A DNA stretch of 64,000 nucleotides from Deltaproteobacteria bacterium. GTDB taxonomy: Bacteria > Myxococcota_A > UBA9160 > UBA4427. The stretch spans positions 1 through 64,000 of the forward strand of contig JAJDAO010000055.1 of NCBI GenBank assembly GCA_029261835.1, given 5' to 3'. The position numbers and the translations under genes were made by a program. Below, one piece after another: positions 1 through 8,496 of this stretch (positions are counted from its first letter, which is position 1; every line of letters begins with the position of its first letter). Under the pieces are notes generated by a model. The model was not told the DNA's origin and did no database searches. It saw only the letters and a program-made list of their open reading frames with translations.

Positions 1-87
1 CACGAGCGACCGCATGGGTCGCTGGACGGGCTGACGCCCGTGGAGTTCTTCGAACTCTGGGAAGAGCAAGAACGGGAAGCGGCCTGA
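1..87 (+). pseudogene. C-terminal fragment of an IS3-type transposase (integrase core)
   Basis: The window opens inside an open frame that ends at the TGA at 85-87. The visible 28 residues (HERPHGSLDGLTPVEFFELW and a short charged tail) match the usual C-terminus of IS3-family OrfB transposases, where RPHxSLxGxTPxEF follows the catalytic glutamate. The rest lies outside the window, so I cannot say whether the gene is intact. It runs on the plus strand, opposite to the OrfA relic at 1536-1742, so the two need not belong to one element. Confidence 0.7.
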
Positions 88-537
88 TGGTCAGGCACGA
101 TCCCTAACACAACGGCTGGACCGGAATCTTGGGCTTGCCACGAGGTTGTCGCCGAACAAGGCGGCAGACCCCATTCTCTTCGGGCCGTCAAACATGTTGG
201 AAGATGGCTCTTGGAGAACGTGACACGAGTCACCGTGGACGTGATGACGGCAGTGGCGAGGGCTCTGCTGGGAGTCTGAGCTTCGACGTTGCCAGTCACC
301 CGCGACCAATCCTCGAAGTGGCGGCGGTTCGGGTCACTGCCCCGGTACTACGGCCCGCGGGAGGAGAGATCCGGCCCGGCGATGTGCCGCACGACGAATC
401 GCCTCGACTCAATGACCCCGTTGGGTGTATCGAGTTGCCCGAGGGCGTATCTCGAGAAGAACCCCTCACTCGAAGCCACTTCGAGCCAAGACGCAAACCG
501 TGGGAGCCATGACGGTGGCTGAGGCGGGGCTGTCGAT
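88..537. other. 450-bp stretch without a supported gene
   Basis: Between the transposase fragment and the IS481-type element I find only short overlapping open frames on both strands with no recognisable motif or ribosome binding site. It is probably decayed mobile-element flank. Confidence 0.5.
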
Positions 538-562
538 TGTGACATGACGCATGCAGTCGGAC
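538..562 (+). repeat. Left terminal inverted repeat of the IS481-type element
   Basis: 25 bp starting TGTGACATG and ending in CAGTCGGAC. It matches the inverted right end at 1511-1535 at about 19 of 25 positions. Confidence 0.7.
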
Positions 563-570
563 GTCTGTAG

Positions 571-1468
571 TCAGCTCAGCTTCTCCCGCAGAGCTTCGCA
601 GGGCGTCTTCCCGCTGTGCGCCCCATGTGGTCGGTCGTAGTTGTAGAAGCGCTCCCAGGCCGCCAGTTTCTTCTCGAGATCGACGTCATCACGATGCGTG
701 AGCAGCCGATCGAACTCATCCTTGTCGGTGCGATGCGGCCTCTCGACCTTCCCATTCAGCCGTGGCGTGCGCGGCTTGATGTAGACGTGTTCCATGCCCA
801 GGTCGGCGACATGCCAATGGAAGAGCGCTTGAAACTCTTGACCGCGGTCGGTTCGGATTGTGCGTATTCGAAATGGGAACCTCTCTACCACATAGTCGAT
901 GAAATCGATGGCATTGGCCTGGGCGTGATGCTTGTAGACCTTCAATGCGCGAACTCGAGTCGCGTCGTCGATCGGCGTGTACTGGTAGCGTCGCACCGGC
1001 CCGCCTCGTTTTCTTTTTTGGGGTCAGGAACTTGACGTCCACCTGCACGTGGTGACCAGGAACCTGCTTCTGGTACCGATGCGTGTGAACAGCCCGCCTC
1101 CCCATGCGGTTCGGGAGTCGATTGAGGCCATGCCGCCTGCAGACACGATACACGGTCGCATCCGAAGTCTTGATGCCGTGATAGCGCTGCAGATACCAGA
1201 CGATGCGAATGGGCCCCATGTGATACGTCTGACGAAGGTGAAGGATCTTCTCGATCACCTCATCGGGCGTCTTGTCTGGGTAGTTGTGGGTACGCGGCCT
1301 GCGACGCGCGAGCTCGGCTTCGCCGAGCTCGCCGTATCGGTCACGCCAGAGATAGAAGGTCGATCTTGCGATTCCAAAGCGGCGGCAGGCCGTGTTATTG
1401 TTGCCGATTCGCTCGGCGGACTCGAGGACTCGCTTCTTGCGCCTGATTTCTCGTTGATCTTCGGTCAT
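571..1468 (-). pseudogene. IS481-type transposase, broken by a frameshift
   Basis: The ATG at 1468 opens a DDE transposase. The N-terminal helix-turn-helix (GNNNTACRRFGIARSTFYLW) and the linker reach VDVKFLTPK. The frame then shifts by one base and continues to the stop at 571 as RRYQYTPIDDATRVRALKVY, TDRGQEFQ, LNGKVERPHRTDKDEF and YDRPHGAHSGKTP, which are the usual IS481 catalytic-core blocks. The shift falls at a run of six A on the coding strand near 1012-1018. Five A would restore LTPKRKRGGPVRRYQY, which reads naturally. Either the copy is dead or the run was miscalled. The shift direction (+1) is not the canonical -1 programmed type. Confidence 0.8.
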
Positions 1469-1510
1469 CTAGATCCCCTCGGTCATCCTCTGTCATCATC
1501 ATGACAGGGT

Positions 1511-1535
1511 GTCCGACTGGATCTGAGATTTCACA
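1511..1535 (-). repeat. Right terminal inverted repeat of the IS481-type element
   Basis: Inverted partner of 538-562, with a perfect GTCCGACTG core at 1511-1519. Confidence 0.7.
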
Positions 1536-1742
1536 CTCACGCAGCAACCGGCGCAGTTCTTCCTTCTCCTCTGCCGTCAGCCCATCCTTGCGAACACCCT
1601 GATCGCGGTCGCCCTGGCGCACGCAGTTCGAGATCGGCTGGGCTGAGGGTTCAAACTCCCTCGAAAGCTCCTCCGGCGTTCGACCAGAGCGGACCAGCTC
1701 GATCATCCGCTCCCGGAAGCTCGGCGGGTACGGAGTGAATCG
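1536..1742 (-). pseudogene. N-terminal relic of an IS3-family OrfA
   Basis: On the minus strand the frame reads RFTPYPPSFRERMIELVRSG, then TPEELSREFEPSAQ, then LTAEEKEELRRLLRE. This is the helix-turn-helix and start of the leucine zipper of IS3-type OrfA (PPEFRxxAVELVRxGRSxEELAREFEPSAQSI). It stops being OrfA-like exactly where the IS481-type element begins, so that element most likely interrupted or captured it. No start codon remains in frame and the OrfB partner is absent. Confidence 0.6.
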
Positions 1743-1894
1743 CCCCGGGATGGGGAGGAGGGCACGCCAGACCCTCCGGCAATCTCGCGACAGTTCAGCC
1801 GCCTGTGAGGCTCATGCGATGGGAAAACAACATTACTCGAGCCACTCGTCACCGGACACGCCGTGTTATCGTCGATCCCGTCGACGGGCTGCAG

Positions 1895-2016
1895 GCACAG
1901 GTCATCCCTCTCGGGGAGCGGCATCTCCGGCGCGCCGTCAGGGAGTACACCGAGCACTACCACACTGGGAGCGAAATCATCAGGGGCTCGAGAACGAGTT
2001 GATCGATCGGTCTAGC
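1895..2016 (+). pseudogene. Relic of a transposase or integrase C-terminus
   Basis: One frame reads PLGERHLRRAVREYTEHYH. The next frame continues ERNHQGLENELIDR. Together they reproduce the C-terminal consensus of a common integrase-core transposase (LGERHLRxVLxEYxxHYHxERNHQGLxNxLI). A small indel near 1965 separates the halves. It is a decayed fragment with no start and no catalytic residues. Confidence 0.55.
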
Positions 2017-2178
2017 CGCGACTTTCGAGGCGACGGGCCCATTGAATGTCGCGAGAAGTTAGGGGGCGCGCTCAGGCACTACCGGAGGGTAGCACAGACG
2101 TGGCCGAGTCTTTGCACACTACGGGGAGAACCCACGGAAGGACGATACAGTGATCGGACGGAGTGTCGTCGAGCGCGT

Positions 2179-4605
2179 CTAAACCAGCAGGCAACACTCG
2201 TCTCGCCACTTGTTGCTATCTTCGGAGCGTGTGAGCACTGTGGCCCTCCCGTACTGGGGGCGATCGGAAGCGGGTGGATGGGAAAGGTCGGAACCGATCG
2301 CGTCGCGCACGCTTACATTCCATTCGTTCTCGCTGCCGCCGAAGACGACGACGTCGCACCGCTCGATCAGTCGACGCAGATCCTCTACGCGCGCGTGCCG
2401 CGTCGATGTGGACCAGAGGCGATTGGTTGCCGGGCGGTCGAAGAGTTCGATGAACTCCCTCGCGTGTTCGCTCAGGTTTGCTTGAATGATCATGGTCCAG
2501 TCGGTCGTCGGATCGCGGCGCCAGTCTGCCCGAAGCGGCTCGTCCTCCCGCAGCTGAGGCCCAGCGTTGGTCGCTCGCCCTGAGGAGCTCGTTGGCGTTC
2601 CCGATGAATCGCGTGCGGTGGCAATGATCTCAAAGTCGTCGTCACTCTCTCCGGCCTTCGCCGCAATCCGCGATTCGAAGTAGCTCAGCAACAGGTTCGC
2701 CGAGAGCCCCGGTATGGTGCTTGACTCTCCGAGACTCACGGTGATCGGACGACAGTCCGGGCCGAAGAGGTGCCCGTCCTCGTTCTCGATCTCGAGCCTG
2801 AGTGTGCCATGGACGAGCTCGGATACGCTCGTGAGGGAGCGTGCAGCGGCCGCAGCCACGCGCAGTCCCTGAGGACCGTGCCAGCGCGTATGCCCTTTCT
2901 CATGCAGCAGTTGAACAGCGATCTTGGCGAACGACGTGGAGCCATCCCCGAGGTTGAGCGTCCACGGGTGGAGCTCACCTTCTCCTTCCAGCGCCCGCGC
3001 GATGCATGCGTGAACGGCGGGGTGCCGCGGGATGGCGCCAACGGACGTCAGCCACTTCATCGTCGTTCGTTGCAGCCGGGAGTCCTCGTTCAGGTGGTGC
3101 CGCATTGCTTCGCCCAGCGCGGTCGCACCGGCTGCCTCGACGATCCGCGTGCACTGAGAGGCCCGATAGTCGCTGAGCGGCTCTCGATTCATTCGCAGCC
3201 AAAGTGGCTGGGACTCCTGCTGGGCGAGCGTGGTCGCCAAGCTTCCGAGGAGTCGGGTTGCATCGGGAACGTCGAGAAGAAGGACGGCCCCGTAGGACGT
3301 GAGGTCGACGGTAGCGATCTCCAGATTGGGGCGAGAGAACCCGAAGCTGAGCGATCGCTTCTTTGCGGGGAGTCGTGTTGAGGGGCGTGCGATCTCCGGT
3401 ACGACTCGATGGTGAGAGCGCCTGGAGCTGGCCCAGCGGGGCGCGGGCTCCGACGCCGGGCAGTTCGAGACGGGCACGAACCGTGCCTGTGTCCCCGAGG
3501 CGAGGATCTCGTAGGCTCCTCCGAACCGGGACCAACCGTCCCGCGCGGCATGGGCTGCGAGCTGTCGCCTCGTGGTCTCGCGGCTCGCACCGACCTGCGC
3601 GCGTGCGACGAGCCGATGCCGTCTCGCCTGGACGTTCTTCGCGGCGAGCCAAGACTCCAGTTCGTCGCTCCGCGGCAGCAGCAACTCCCACGGAGGCGCC
3701 GACAAGAGATCTTGATCGGAGAACTTGCTCCGATCGCAGAACTCCGCGGACTCGGTGATTTTCGTGCGCCCGATCTGATCGCGATAGTGGACCCCCAGGA
3801 GGTAGTGGGCGCAGTATCCCGTGATCGGGTCGTCCACCGATCGAGCGGCCTCCGCGAGGTCCCAGAGCTCATTCGCGCCGTGGGTGAGTACTTCCTGAGC
3901 GGGGATCCAGGCACTGGCGGCGAAGAAGGCCCGGTAGGCGAGGGCGTTTCGAGAAGCCGAACGCGCCGCTCGAAAGACAGCCCAGCGGGAAGCACTAGAG
4001 TTCTGGGAGAACATCCGCTGGAAATCCGCATCTGCTTGTGATTGGCTGGAGGCCATGCCTCGCCGAGCCTCGAGGCGCGTTTCGAGAAGCCTAGCAATCC
4101 GTTGGGCCTTGATGGCCCCGCGCTCGGACGAGACTGCCCGCCTTCGTTCCGCCGCTCCGGGAGGCATGCGTAGGGATTTCGCGATGCGCGTGAGTCGATA
4201 GAGATCAGCATCCTCTATACGCGGCTCTTCGAGGGCAGTCCGGCGCGCCTGAGCGAAGGAGAACTCGGCCAGCGTGATCAGCCCGTAGTGGAGCCACAGA
4301 TCGGCCATCTCCATCCACCAATCCAACGTTGTGGACATGGGCTTGGCGGTTCGTCTGGGCCGCTGTGCCGACGTATCGCGGCTCACCTCCTTCAGTGCCT
4401 CGCGGGGAATCTCAGCCCACTCGGCAAACGCGGCGGCGGCTTCCGAGAGTTGGCCATTGACGATCAGACGGTTCGCCTCGCGCAGGAGATTCCGAAGTTC
4501 TCGTGACGACCTGCCTCTACGCGGCCGCGGCGTTCGCATGGATCTCGTACTCCCTCGTCTGAGTCCCTTGGGGTCGTTCCACTCCACCTCTGTTCGTTCG
4601 GGCAC
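2179..4605 (-). CDS. Large unrecognised protein of the island (808 aa)
   Basis: I do not recognise this protein. A GTG at 4605 gives 808 residues. An ATG 22 codons downstream (4539) is an alternative start, and neither has a convincing Shine-Dalgarno site. The first 320 residues are Arg-rich and helical, with repeat-like Ala/Leu patterns (LIVNGQLSEAAAAFAEWAEI, MADLWLHYGLITLAEFSFA) that suggest TPR-type helices. The middle (about 420-640) mixes strands and helices, and the C-terminus holds the strand-like RCDVVVFGG. There is no signal peptide, membrane span or NTPase motif. It is divergently transcribed from the hydrolase-caspase operon across 356 bp and lies in the same island, so a regulatory or scaffold role there is plausible but unproven. 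Confidence 0.6.
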   Translation of the reverse strand: MPERTEVEWNDPKGLRRGSTRSMRTPRPRRGRSSRELRNLLREANRLIVNGQLSEAAAAFAEWAEIPREALKEVSRDTSAQRPRRTAKPMSTTLDWWMEMADLWLHYGLITLAEFSFAQARRTALEEPRIEDADLYRLTRIAKSLRMPPGAAERRRAVSSERGAIKAQRIARLLETRLEARRGMASSQSQADADFQRMFSQNSSASRWAVFRAARSASRNALAYRAFFAASAWIPAQEVLTHGANELWDLAEAARSVDDPITGYCAHYLLGVHYRDQIGRTKITESAEFCDRSKFSDQDLLSAPPWELLLPRSDELESWLAAKNVQARRHRLVARAQVGASRETTRRQLAAHAARDGWSRFGGAYEILASGTQARFVPVSNCPASEPAPRWASSRRSHHRVVPEIARPSTRLPAKKRSLSFGFSRPNLEIATVDLTSYGAVLLLDVPDATRLLGSLATTLAQQESQPLWLRMNREPLSDYRASQCTRIVEAAGATALGEAMRHHLNEDSRLQRTTMKWLTSVGAIPRHPAVHACIARALEGEGELHPWTLNLGDGSTSFAKIAVQLLHEKGHTRWHGPQGLRVAAAAARSLTSVSELVHGTLRLEIENEDGHLFGPDCRPITVSLGESSTIPGLSANLLLSYFESRIAAKAGESDDDFEIIATARDSSGTPTSSSGRATNAGPQLREDEPLRADWRRDPTTDWTMIIQANLSEHAREFIELFDRPATNRLWSTSTRHARVEDLRRLIERCDVVVFGGSENEWNVSVRDAIGSDLSHPPASDRPQYGRATVLTRSEDSNKWRDECCLLV

Positions 4606-4961
4606 TGCCGCATTCTGGCAAGCCTCCTAGCCCCATCCCATTGCGGCCCGAACTCGCTCCCGTGCTTGAGCCAGAGTCTAGTATATCGGCGCATCCTCCG
4701 GGCTCCATGTGGAACCAGGCGGGGACGGTGCCGGCGGGGAGGGGCAACTCGAATCAAAGAAGTCAAGTAGAATTCGCTCTCGTGATCTTCATGGTCGAAG
4801 ACCGCGAGAGCGGTCAACCCGGAATGGACGTTGTGCTAACGTCTGACTTCTCGGTCCGTCCTTCATTCGAGCACTCTGCTCGTTGGTGCCTCGTGGCGCA
4901 CAAGAGCCGTTCGCACGCGCGAGAGCACCGCGGTCGGATGGCGTATGGGGGAAGCACAACG
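4606..4961. promoter_or_regulatory. Divergent intergenic region, 356 bp
   Basis: This stretch separates the minus-strand 808-aa gene from the plus-strand hydrolase-caspase operon, so it should hold both promoters. An open frame continues upstream of 4962 but its residues look non-coding. TAGAAT at 4768-4773 is a possible -10 element for the plus strand, without a good -35 match. I see no clear operator. Confidence 0.35.
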
Positions 4962-6155
4962 ATGCCCATCGTTCTTGTCCATGGAGTCAACAACCCGAAG
5001 AGCCCCGGCTATCGGGCCGGCGTCGAGCTCACCGGGCGCTTCCTGAAGCAGTGCTTCGAGGGTGCTGCAATCAACGGGAAGTCGTTCGGTCAGGTCGGCG
5101 AGCCCGAATTCCCCTACTGGGGCGATCTGGCAACGAAATTCGCATGGAACATGGCCTCGCTACCGAAGGGGTCCACTCAGTCGCTCGGGGCGAAAGAGCC
5201 GGAGTTTCGGGCGTTCCTTGCGACGGTCAAGGATGCTCTGCCGGCCAAGGCATTCGGCGGGGAGCCGCTGCTGGCTCTCGCGAAGCAGGACTTTGGCCAA
5301 GCAGTGGAGCTGATCGCCAGCCTCGCCATCGAGCAGGCCTCCGAGGAGCGGGAGGCGGAAGTCGCCGAGTTTGCCGCTGCTACCCAGGCCTATGCGGAAG
5401 ACAATGCCGCTCCTCCCTGGCTCCAGAACTTGACCACCGACGATCAGCTACTGGGCAATCTCAGTCTGGCCGTCACCCGGGAGTCAGTTGTTCAAGCGCA
5501 GGGCCTCGACGACGTGATCAACGCGGTCAAGACCGCTGCAACGAAGCTCAGGGGTGCGGCCACGGACTTGATTGGCGAGGCAGTCGATCATGCGGGTGAC
5601 TTTGCGTCGACCAAGTTGGTGGGTTGGACCCGTGCACCCCTCAACGAAAACCTGGGTCGCTTCTTCGGCGACGTATTCATCTACTTGGACACCCGCGGCA
5701 ATCGGGAGGCGCCGGGAGCGATTCCCAACGCGGTCCTGGCCGGGTATGACAAGGCGAACACGCTCGCCGGCGAGCCGTTCGTGGTCATCGGCCACAGTCT
5801 CGGGGGAGTGATCTCGTTCGATCTGCTGAGCCACTATCGCCCGGATCTCGAGGTTGACCTATTCGTCTCGGTGGGATCGCAGGTGGCTCACTTCGAGGAA
5901 ATGAAGCTCTACCATACCAGTGATGAGTCGATTGGGGCTCCGGCAAAGGCATCCACTCCTGCCAATATCAAGCACTGGATCAACCTCTACGATGAGGTCG
6001 ACATCTTCTCGTACTCCTGCGCCGAAATATTCGACCGGGTCGACGTCGACGAGCACTACGACACGAAGACGTACGTGGTCAAGGCGCACAGCGAGTACTT
6101 CAAGCAGGCCCGCTTCTACAAGCGGCTGCGCGAATACGTGGATCAACTCGGATGA
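4962..6155 (+). CDS. Alpha/beta-hydrolase, first gene of the caspase operon (397 aa)
   Basis: Cytoplasmic alpha/beta-hydrolase fold protein. The ATG at 4962 is chosen because GGGGGA precedes it by 9 nt and the protein then opens directly with the first strand and oxyanion loop, MPIVLVHGVN. The nucleophile elbow is FVVIGHSLGG (Ser279). A candidate catalytic His lies near the C-terminus in VVKAHSEYF. Residues 80-260 form a long helical insertion unusual for a small esterase. It overlaps the caspase gene by four bases (ATGA). Lipase-like or esterase-like hydrolases are a recurrent component of caspase/trypsin conflict systems, so I read it as an effector or a processing partner. The substrate is unknown. 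Confidence 0.8.
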   Translation: MPIVLVHGVNNPKSPGYRAGVELTGRFLKQCFEGAAINGKSFGQVGEPEFPYWGDLATKFAWNMASLPKGSTQSLGAKEPEFRAFLATVKDALPAKAFGGEPLLALAKQDFGQAVELIASLAIEQASEEREAEVAEFAAATQAYAEDNAAPPWLQNLTTDDQLLGNLSLAVTRESVVQAQGLDDVINAVKTAATKLRGAATDLIGEAVDHAGDFASTKLVGWTRAPLNENLGRFFGDVFIYLDTRGNREAPGAIPNAVLAGYDKANTLAGEPFVVIGHSLGGVISFDLLSHYRPDLEVDLFVSVGSQVAHFEEMKLYHTSDESIGAPAKASTPANIKHWINLYDEVDIFSYSCAEIFDRVDVDEHYDTKTYVVKAHSEYFKQARFYKRLREYVDQLG

Positions 6156-7264
6156 CCCTCGTCTGGCCCGAAGAAGACGAGGGCGTGGTCATGGGCGAGT
6201 CCCGCCTCCACGCTCTCGTGATCGGCGTGGGCCACTATCACCACCTGGGCCTGGGCGTGCCGAAGCCGGCGAACTTCCTGAACGGTCTCGCGCCACTCAC
6301 GACCACGACGCCCACGGCGCTTCGAATCGCACACTGGCTGACGGCCGGCTACCACAACCCGGGCTGCCCGCTCAGTTCGGTAGAGCTGTTGCTGTCGCCG
6401 ACCGAGACGCTCACCCGGCCGGACGGCTCGGAAATTGCGGTCGAGGACTCGACGATGGAGAACATCGAAGATGCACTCGAACGCTGGTACAAGCGGTGCA
6501 ATAGCGACCAGCGCAACATTGCACTCTTCTACTTCGCGGGCCACGGTCTCAGCACGGCCAGCCAGTTCCTCCTTGCGTCGGATTTCGGAAATCCGGACGT
6601 ACCGGACGACTGGAAGAACTGCATCGATGCGACGGGTCTACAGACCGGCATGTTGAAGTCTGCCGCAGACACCCAACTCTTCTTCCTCGACACGTGTCGT
6701 GACGCTCCGATCCCCGCGCTCACGCAGCGCAACCCCCATGGTAATCCATTGGTGAGCTCCAGCTTCGGCGACACGGTCGACGTCTCGGTGGCGTACCGGG
6801 CCGCGTCGATCGGGCGCAAGGCGTACGGCCGCGACGGTGAGGAGACCTGGTTCTGCAAGGCGCTCATGACCTGCCTCTCGGGAGTGGGCTCGCGCAAGGC
6901 CGGTCCGGGCTGGCGGGTGGATACAGCGATGCTCAGCATGGCGATGGGAGCGGTGCTGGACATCTTCGCAAAGACGGAGAATCTGCCGCTAAGCTGCGAC
7001 TGCCCAGTGGTTAAGCCCGTTCCCTTCCACTTTCCGCCGGTGCCGCGAGTGGTCGTCAAGGTCGATTGCAATCATCAGGACGCCAGCATCGAGCTAACGC
7101 TCGAAGACAACGTCCTCTCGTCGCCTTCCGGCGAAGATCGGCCTTGGGTCGACGAGGTGACGGCGGGGGAGGCGCGCTTCGAAGTGACCTTCCCCGCGAA
7201 GCCCCCGGTGATTCTCGAAGACCAGCTCATCCCGCCGACCTACGAATGGGACGTCACACCATGA
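6152..7264 (+). CDS. Caspase-family (C14) peptidase, 370 aa
   Basis: Metacaspase-like cysteine peptidase. The N-terminal strand LHALVIGVGHY is followed by the catalytic His in LFYFAGHGLS (His131) and the catalytic Cys in LFFLDTCRDAP (Cys182), the two hallmarks of clan CD peptidases. Residues from about 275 to 370 form a beta-rich C-terminal domain (VVVKVDCNHQDASIELTLED). The ATG at 6152 overlaps the hydrolase stop (ATGA), and its own stop overlaps the next start in the same way, so the three genes should be translated together. Bacterial caspases of this type act in cell-suicide or signalling modules. The target here is unknown, and one obvious candidate is the neighbouring protein. Confidence 0.88.
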   Translation: MTLVWPEEDEGVVMGESRLHALVIGVGHYHHLGLGVPKPANFLNGLAPLTTTTPTALRIAHWLTAGYHNPGCPLSSVELLLSPTETLTRPDGSEIAVEDSTMENIEDALERWYKRCNSDQRNIALFYFAGHGLSTASQFLLASDFGNPDVPDDWKNCIDATGLQTGMLKSAADTQLFFLDTCRDAPIPALTQRNPHGNPLVSSSFGDTVDVSVAYRAASIGRKAYGRDGEETWFCKALMTCLSGVGSRKAGPGWRVDTAMLSMAMGAVLDIFAKTENLPLSCDCPVVKPVPFHFPPVPRVVVKVDCNHQDASIELTLEDNVLSSPSGEDRPWVDEVTAGEARFEVTFPAKPPVILEDQLIPPTYEWDVTP

Positions 7265-8439
7265 GCCACTCGCTACGGATCCGTTTCGAGTTCGACATGC
7301 CCACGTCCGCGGTGGAGGTGCTCTCACCCGATCACGATTCACTCGAGCGGATGTCGGTGGCTCCCGGGGTCGAGCGTGAGGTGCAAGTCGACGCCGAGAA
7401 GCCCATCGTGCGAATCCACTTGCCTTCGGGGCGATCGGTCACGCTCCCTTGGCGCGCTGATCGAGACTACGTCGTCGGTAGCGCCGACGTGGCGAGTGGA
7501 TATTCGGACCTCGGGACAGGCGCAGTCCGGCGCCCCGAGCTTGTGGGTGGGCCGCGCGTCCCATCGACGAACATGCGCGACGTGGCCGTGTACCGGCGTC
7601 GGCGCGAGGCGGCCGAATGGGGTTCCAAGGATCCGAAGTTCGCATGGCTCGGATCCATGTACCCCGCTGGAGATGTCGCCTCTTCGCTCGACTCCACGTT
7701 GCCCCTCCAGGCGACCTGGCAACCACCTGTGGAGGAGCGTCGGTCCATCGACGGAAACGAGACCTCATTTGCGCCCGACAGGCGAGACTCGCCCTACGAG
7801 CTGCGCGTCGAGCTCGATGGCTCGGTGCTCGTCGTGGCGCTTCCCGGCATGCTGCGGTCGACCTTTGTGCGCGTCGACGATCTCGACGAGGCGGGCCAGC
7901 TCGTCACGCTTCGGGTGGCGGCGATGACCGAACGCGCCAACACGCTGGGAAGCTACCTCGCGAGGGGCGACTATTACTCGGCGGAGACGTTGTCCGAATG
8001 GGCCACGGAGGTCGCGCCCATGCTTGCGTGCAAGCGCGAGGACCCGTTCGCTGCGGCCCTGGCCGGCTATCTTCTGCTGCGGGTCTCGCGTCTTGACCTC
8101 ATGCAGGACTGGGCCCGAAACCTGGCCGACTGGTTCGACGGCCTTCCGGACGGCTGTGTGATCTGGGCGGTCCAGTCCCTGCGCGAGGGCAACCGGGACG
8201 CAGCGGCGGAGTACTTCTTGAAGGCAGCGGACCGGGGTTGGCCGGTCTTCATGGAGGGTACGCGCATCCTCTCGGAGGGCCTGCGCCAGATGGGCGAAGA
8301 AGGTCTCGAGCACCTGCGTCGGCTGGAGCGAGAGCGTGGTGGGAGTCTGATCTGGAACTCGCCCTTCACTGGGCGAATCCTGGAGCAGCGAGGCGAGCGT
8401 CCCGTTTCCTACGACATCGGGTACGAATCCCGCGCTTAG
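7261..8439 (+). CDS. Caspase-linked unknown protein, 392 aa
   Basis: Starts at the ATG overlapping the caspase stop (ATGA). The first 75 residues are strand-rich (LRIRFEFDMPTSAVEVLS, VRIHLPSGRSVTLPW) and resemble the C-terminal beta domain of the caspase in length and pattern. Residues 80-190 are Arg/Pro-rich and probably flexible. The C-terminal 200 residues are helical with a TPR-like rhythm (FAAALAGYLLLRVSRLDLMQ, GNRDAAAEYFLKAADRGWPV). I do not recognise a family. Its invariant coupling to the caspase suggests an adaptor, inhibitor or substrate. There is no signal peptide or membrane span. Confidence 0.65.
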   Translation: MSHSLRIRFEFDMPTSAVEVLSPDHDSLERMSVAPGVEREVQVDAEKPIVRIHLPSGRSVTLPWRADRDYVVGSADVASGYSDLGTGAVRRPELVGGPRVPSTNMRDVAVYRRRREAAEWGSKDPKFAWLGSMYPAGDVASSLDSTLPLQATWQPPVEERRSIDGNETSFAPDRRDSPYELRVELDGSVLVVALPGMLRSTFVRVDDLDEAGQLVTLRVAAMTERANTLGSYLARGDYYSAETLSEWATEVAPMLACKREDPFAAALAGYLLLRVSRLDLMQDWARNLADWFDGLPDGCVIWAVQSLREGNRDAAAEYFLKAADRGWPVFMEGTRILSEGLRQMGEEGLEHLRRLERERGGSLIWNSPFTGRILEQRGERPVSYDIGYESRA

Positions 8440-8496
8440 AGAGGTCACTGGATGCCTCGCCCAGAGTGGCGCGGCTGCGCGTTCTTCAGTCAAGAC

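Larger units (their letters stand above)
538..1535 (-). mobile_element. IS481-type insertion sequence, 998 bp
   Basis: Both edges carry a 25-bp imperfect inverted repeat beginning TGTGA and sharing a perfect CAGTCGGAC core (538-562 and, inverted, 1511-1535; about 19 of 25 positions match). IS481-family ends usually start with TGT, and a 1-kb length with a single transposase is normal for the family. The transposase inside is frameshifted. I see no clear target duplication: the left flank reads ctgtcgat and the right flank ctcacgca. The element has landed inside or against an older IS3 OrfA relic at 1536-1742. Confidence 0.75.

Noticed and set aside
1012..1018. Programmed -1 frameshift at AAAAAAG in the IS481 transposase
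   Set aside because: The heptamer looks canonical, but the downstream catalytic frame is +1, not -1. An additional A in the run explains it better.
1735..2583. 282-aa plus-strand open frame
   Set aside because: Only a short piece resembles a transposase end. The remainder is antisense to the 808-aa gene and Arg-rich.
4641..4961. Extended N-terminus of the alpha/beta-hydrolase (107 more codons)
   Set aside because: The additional residues are not protein-like and overlap the divergent promoter region. The ATG at 4962 has a good ribosome binding site and begins the fold.
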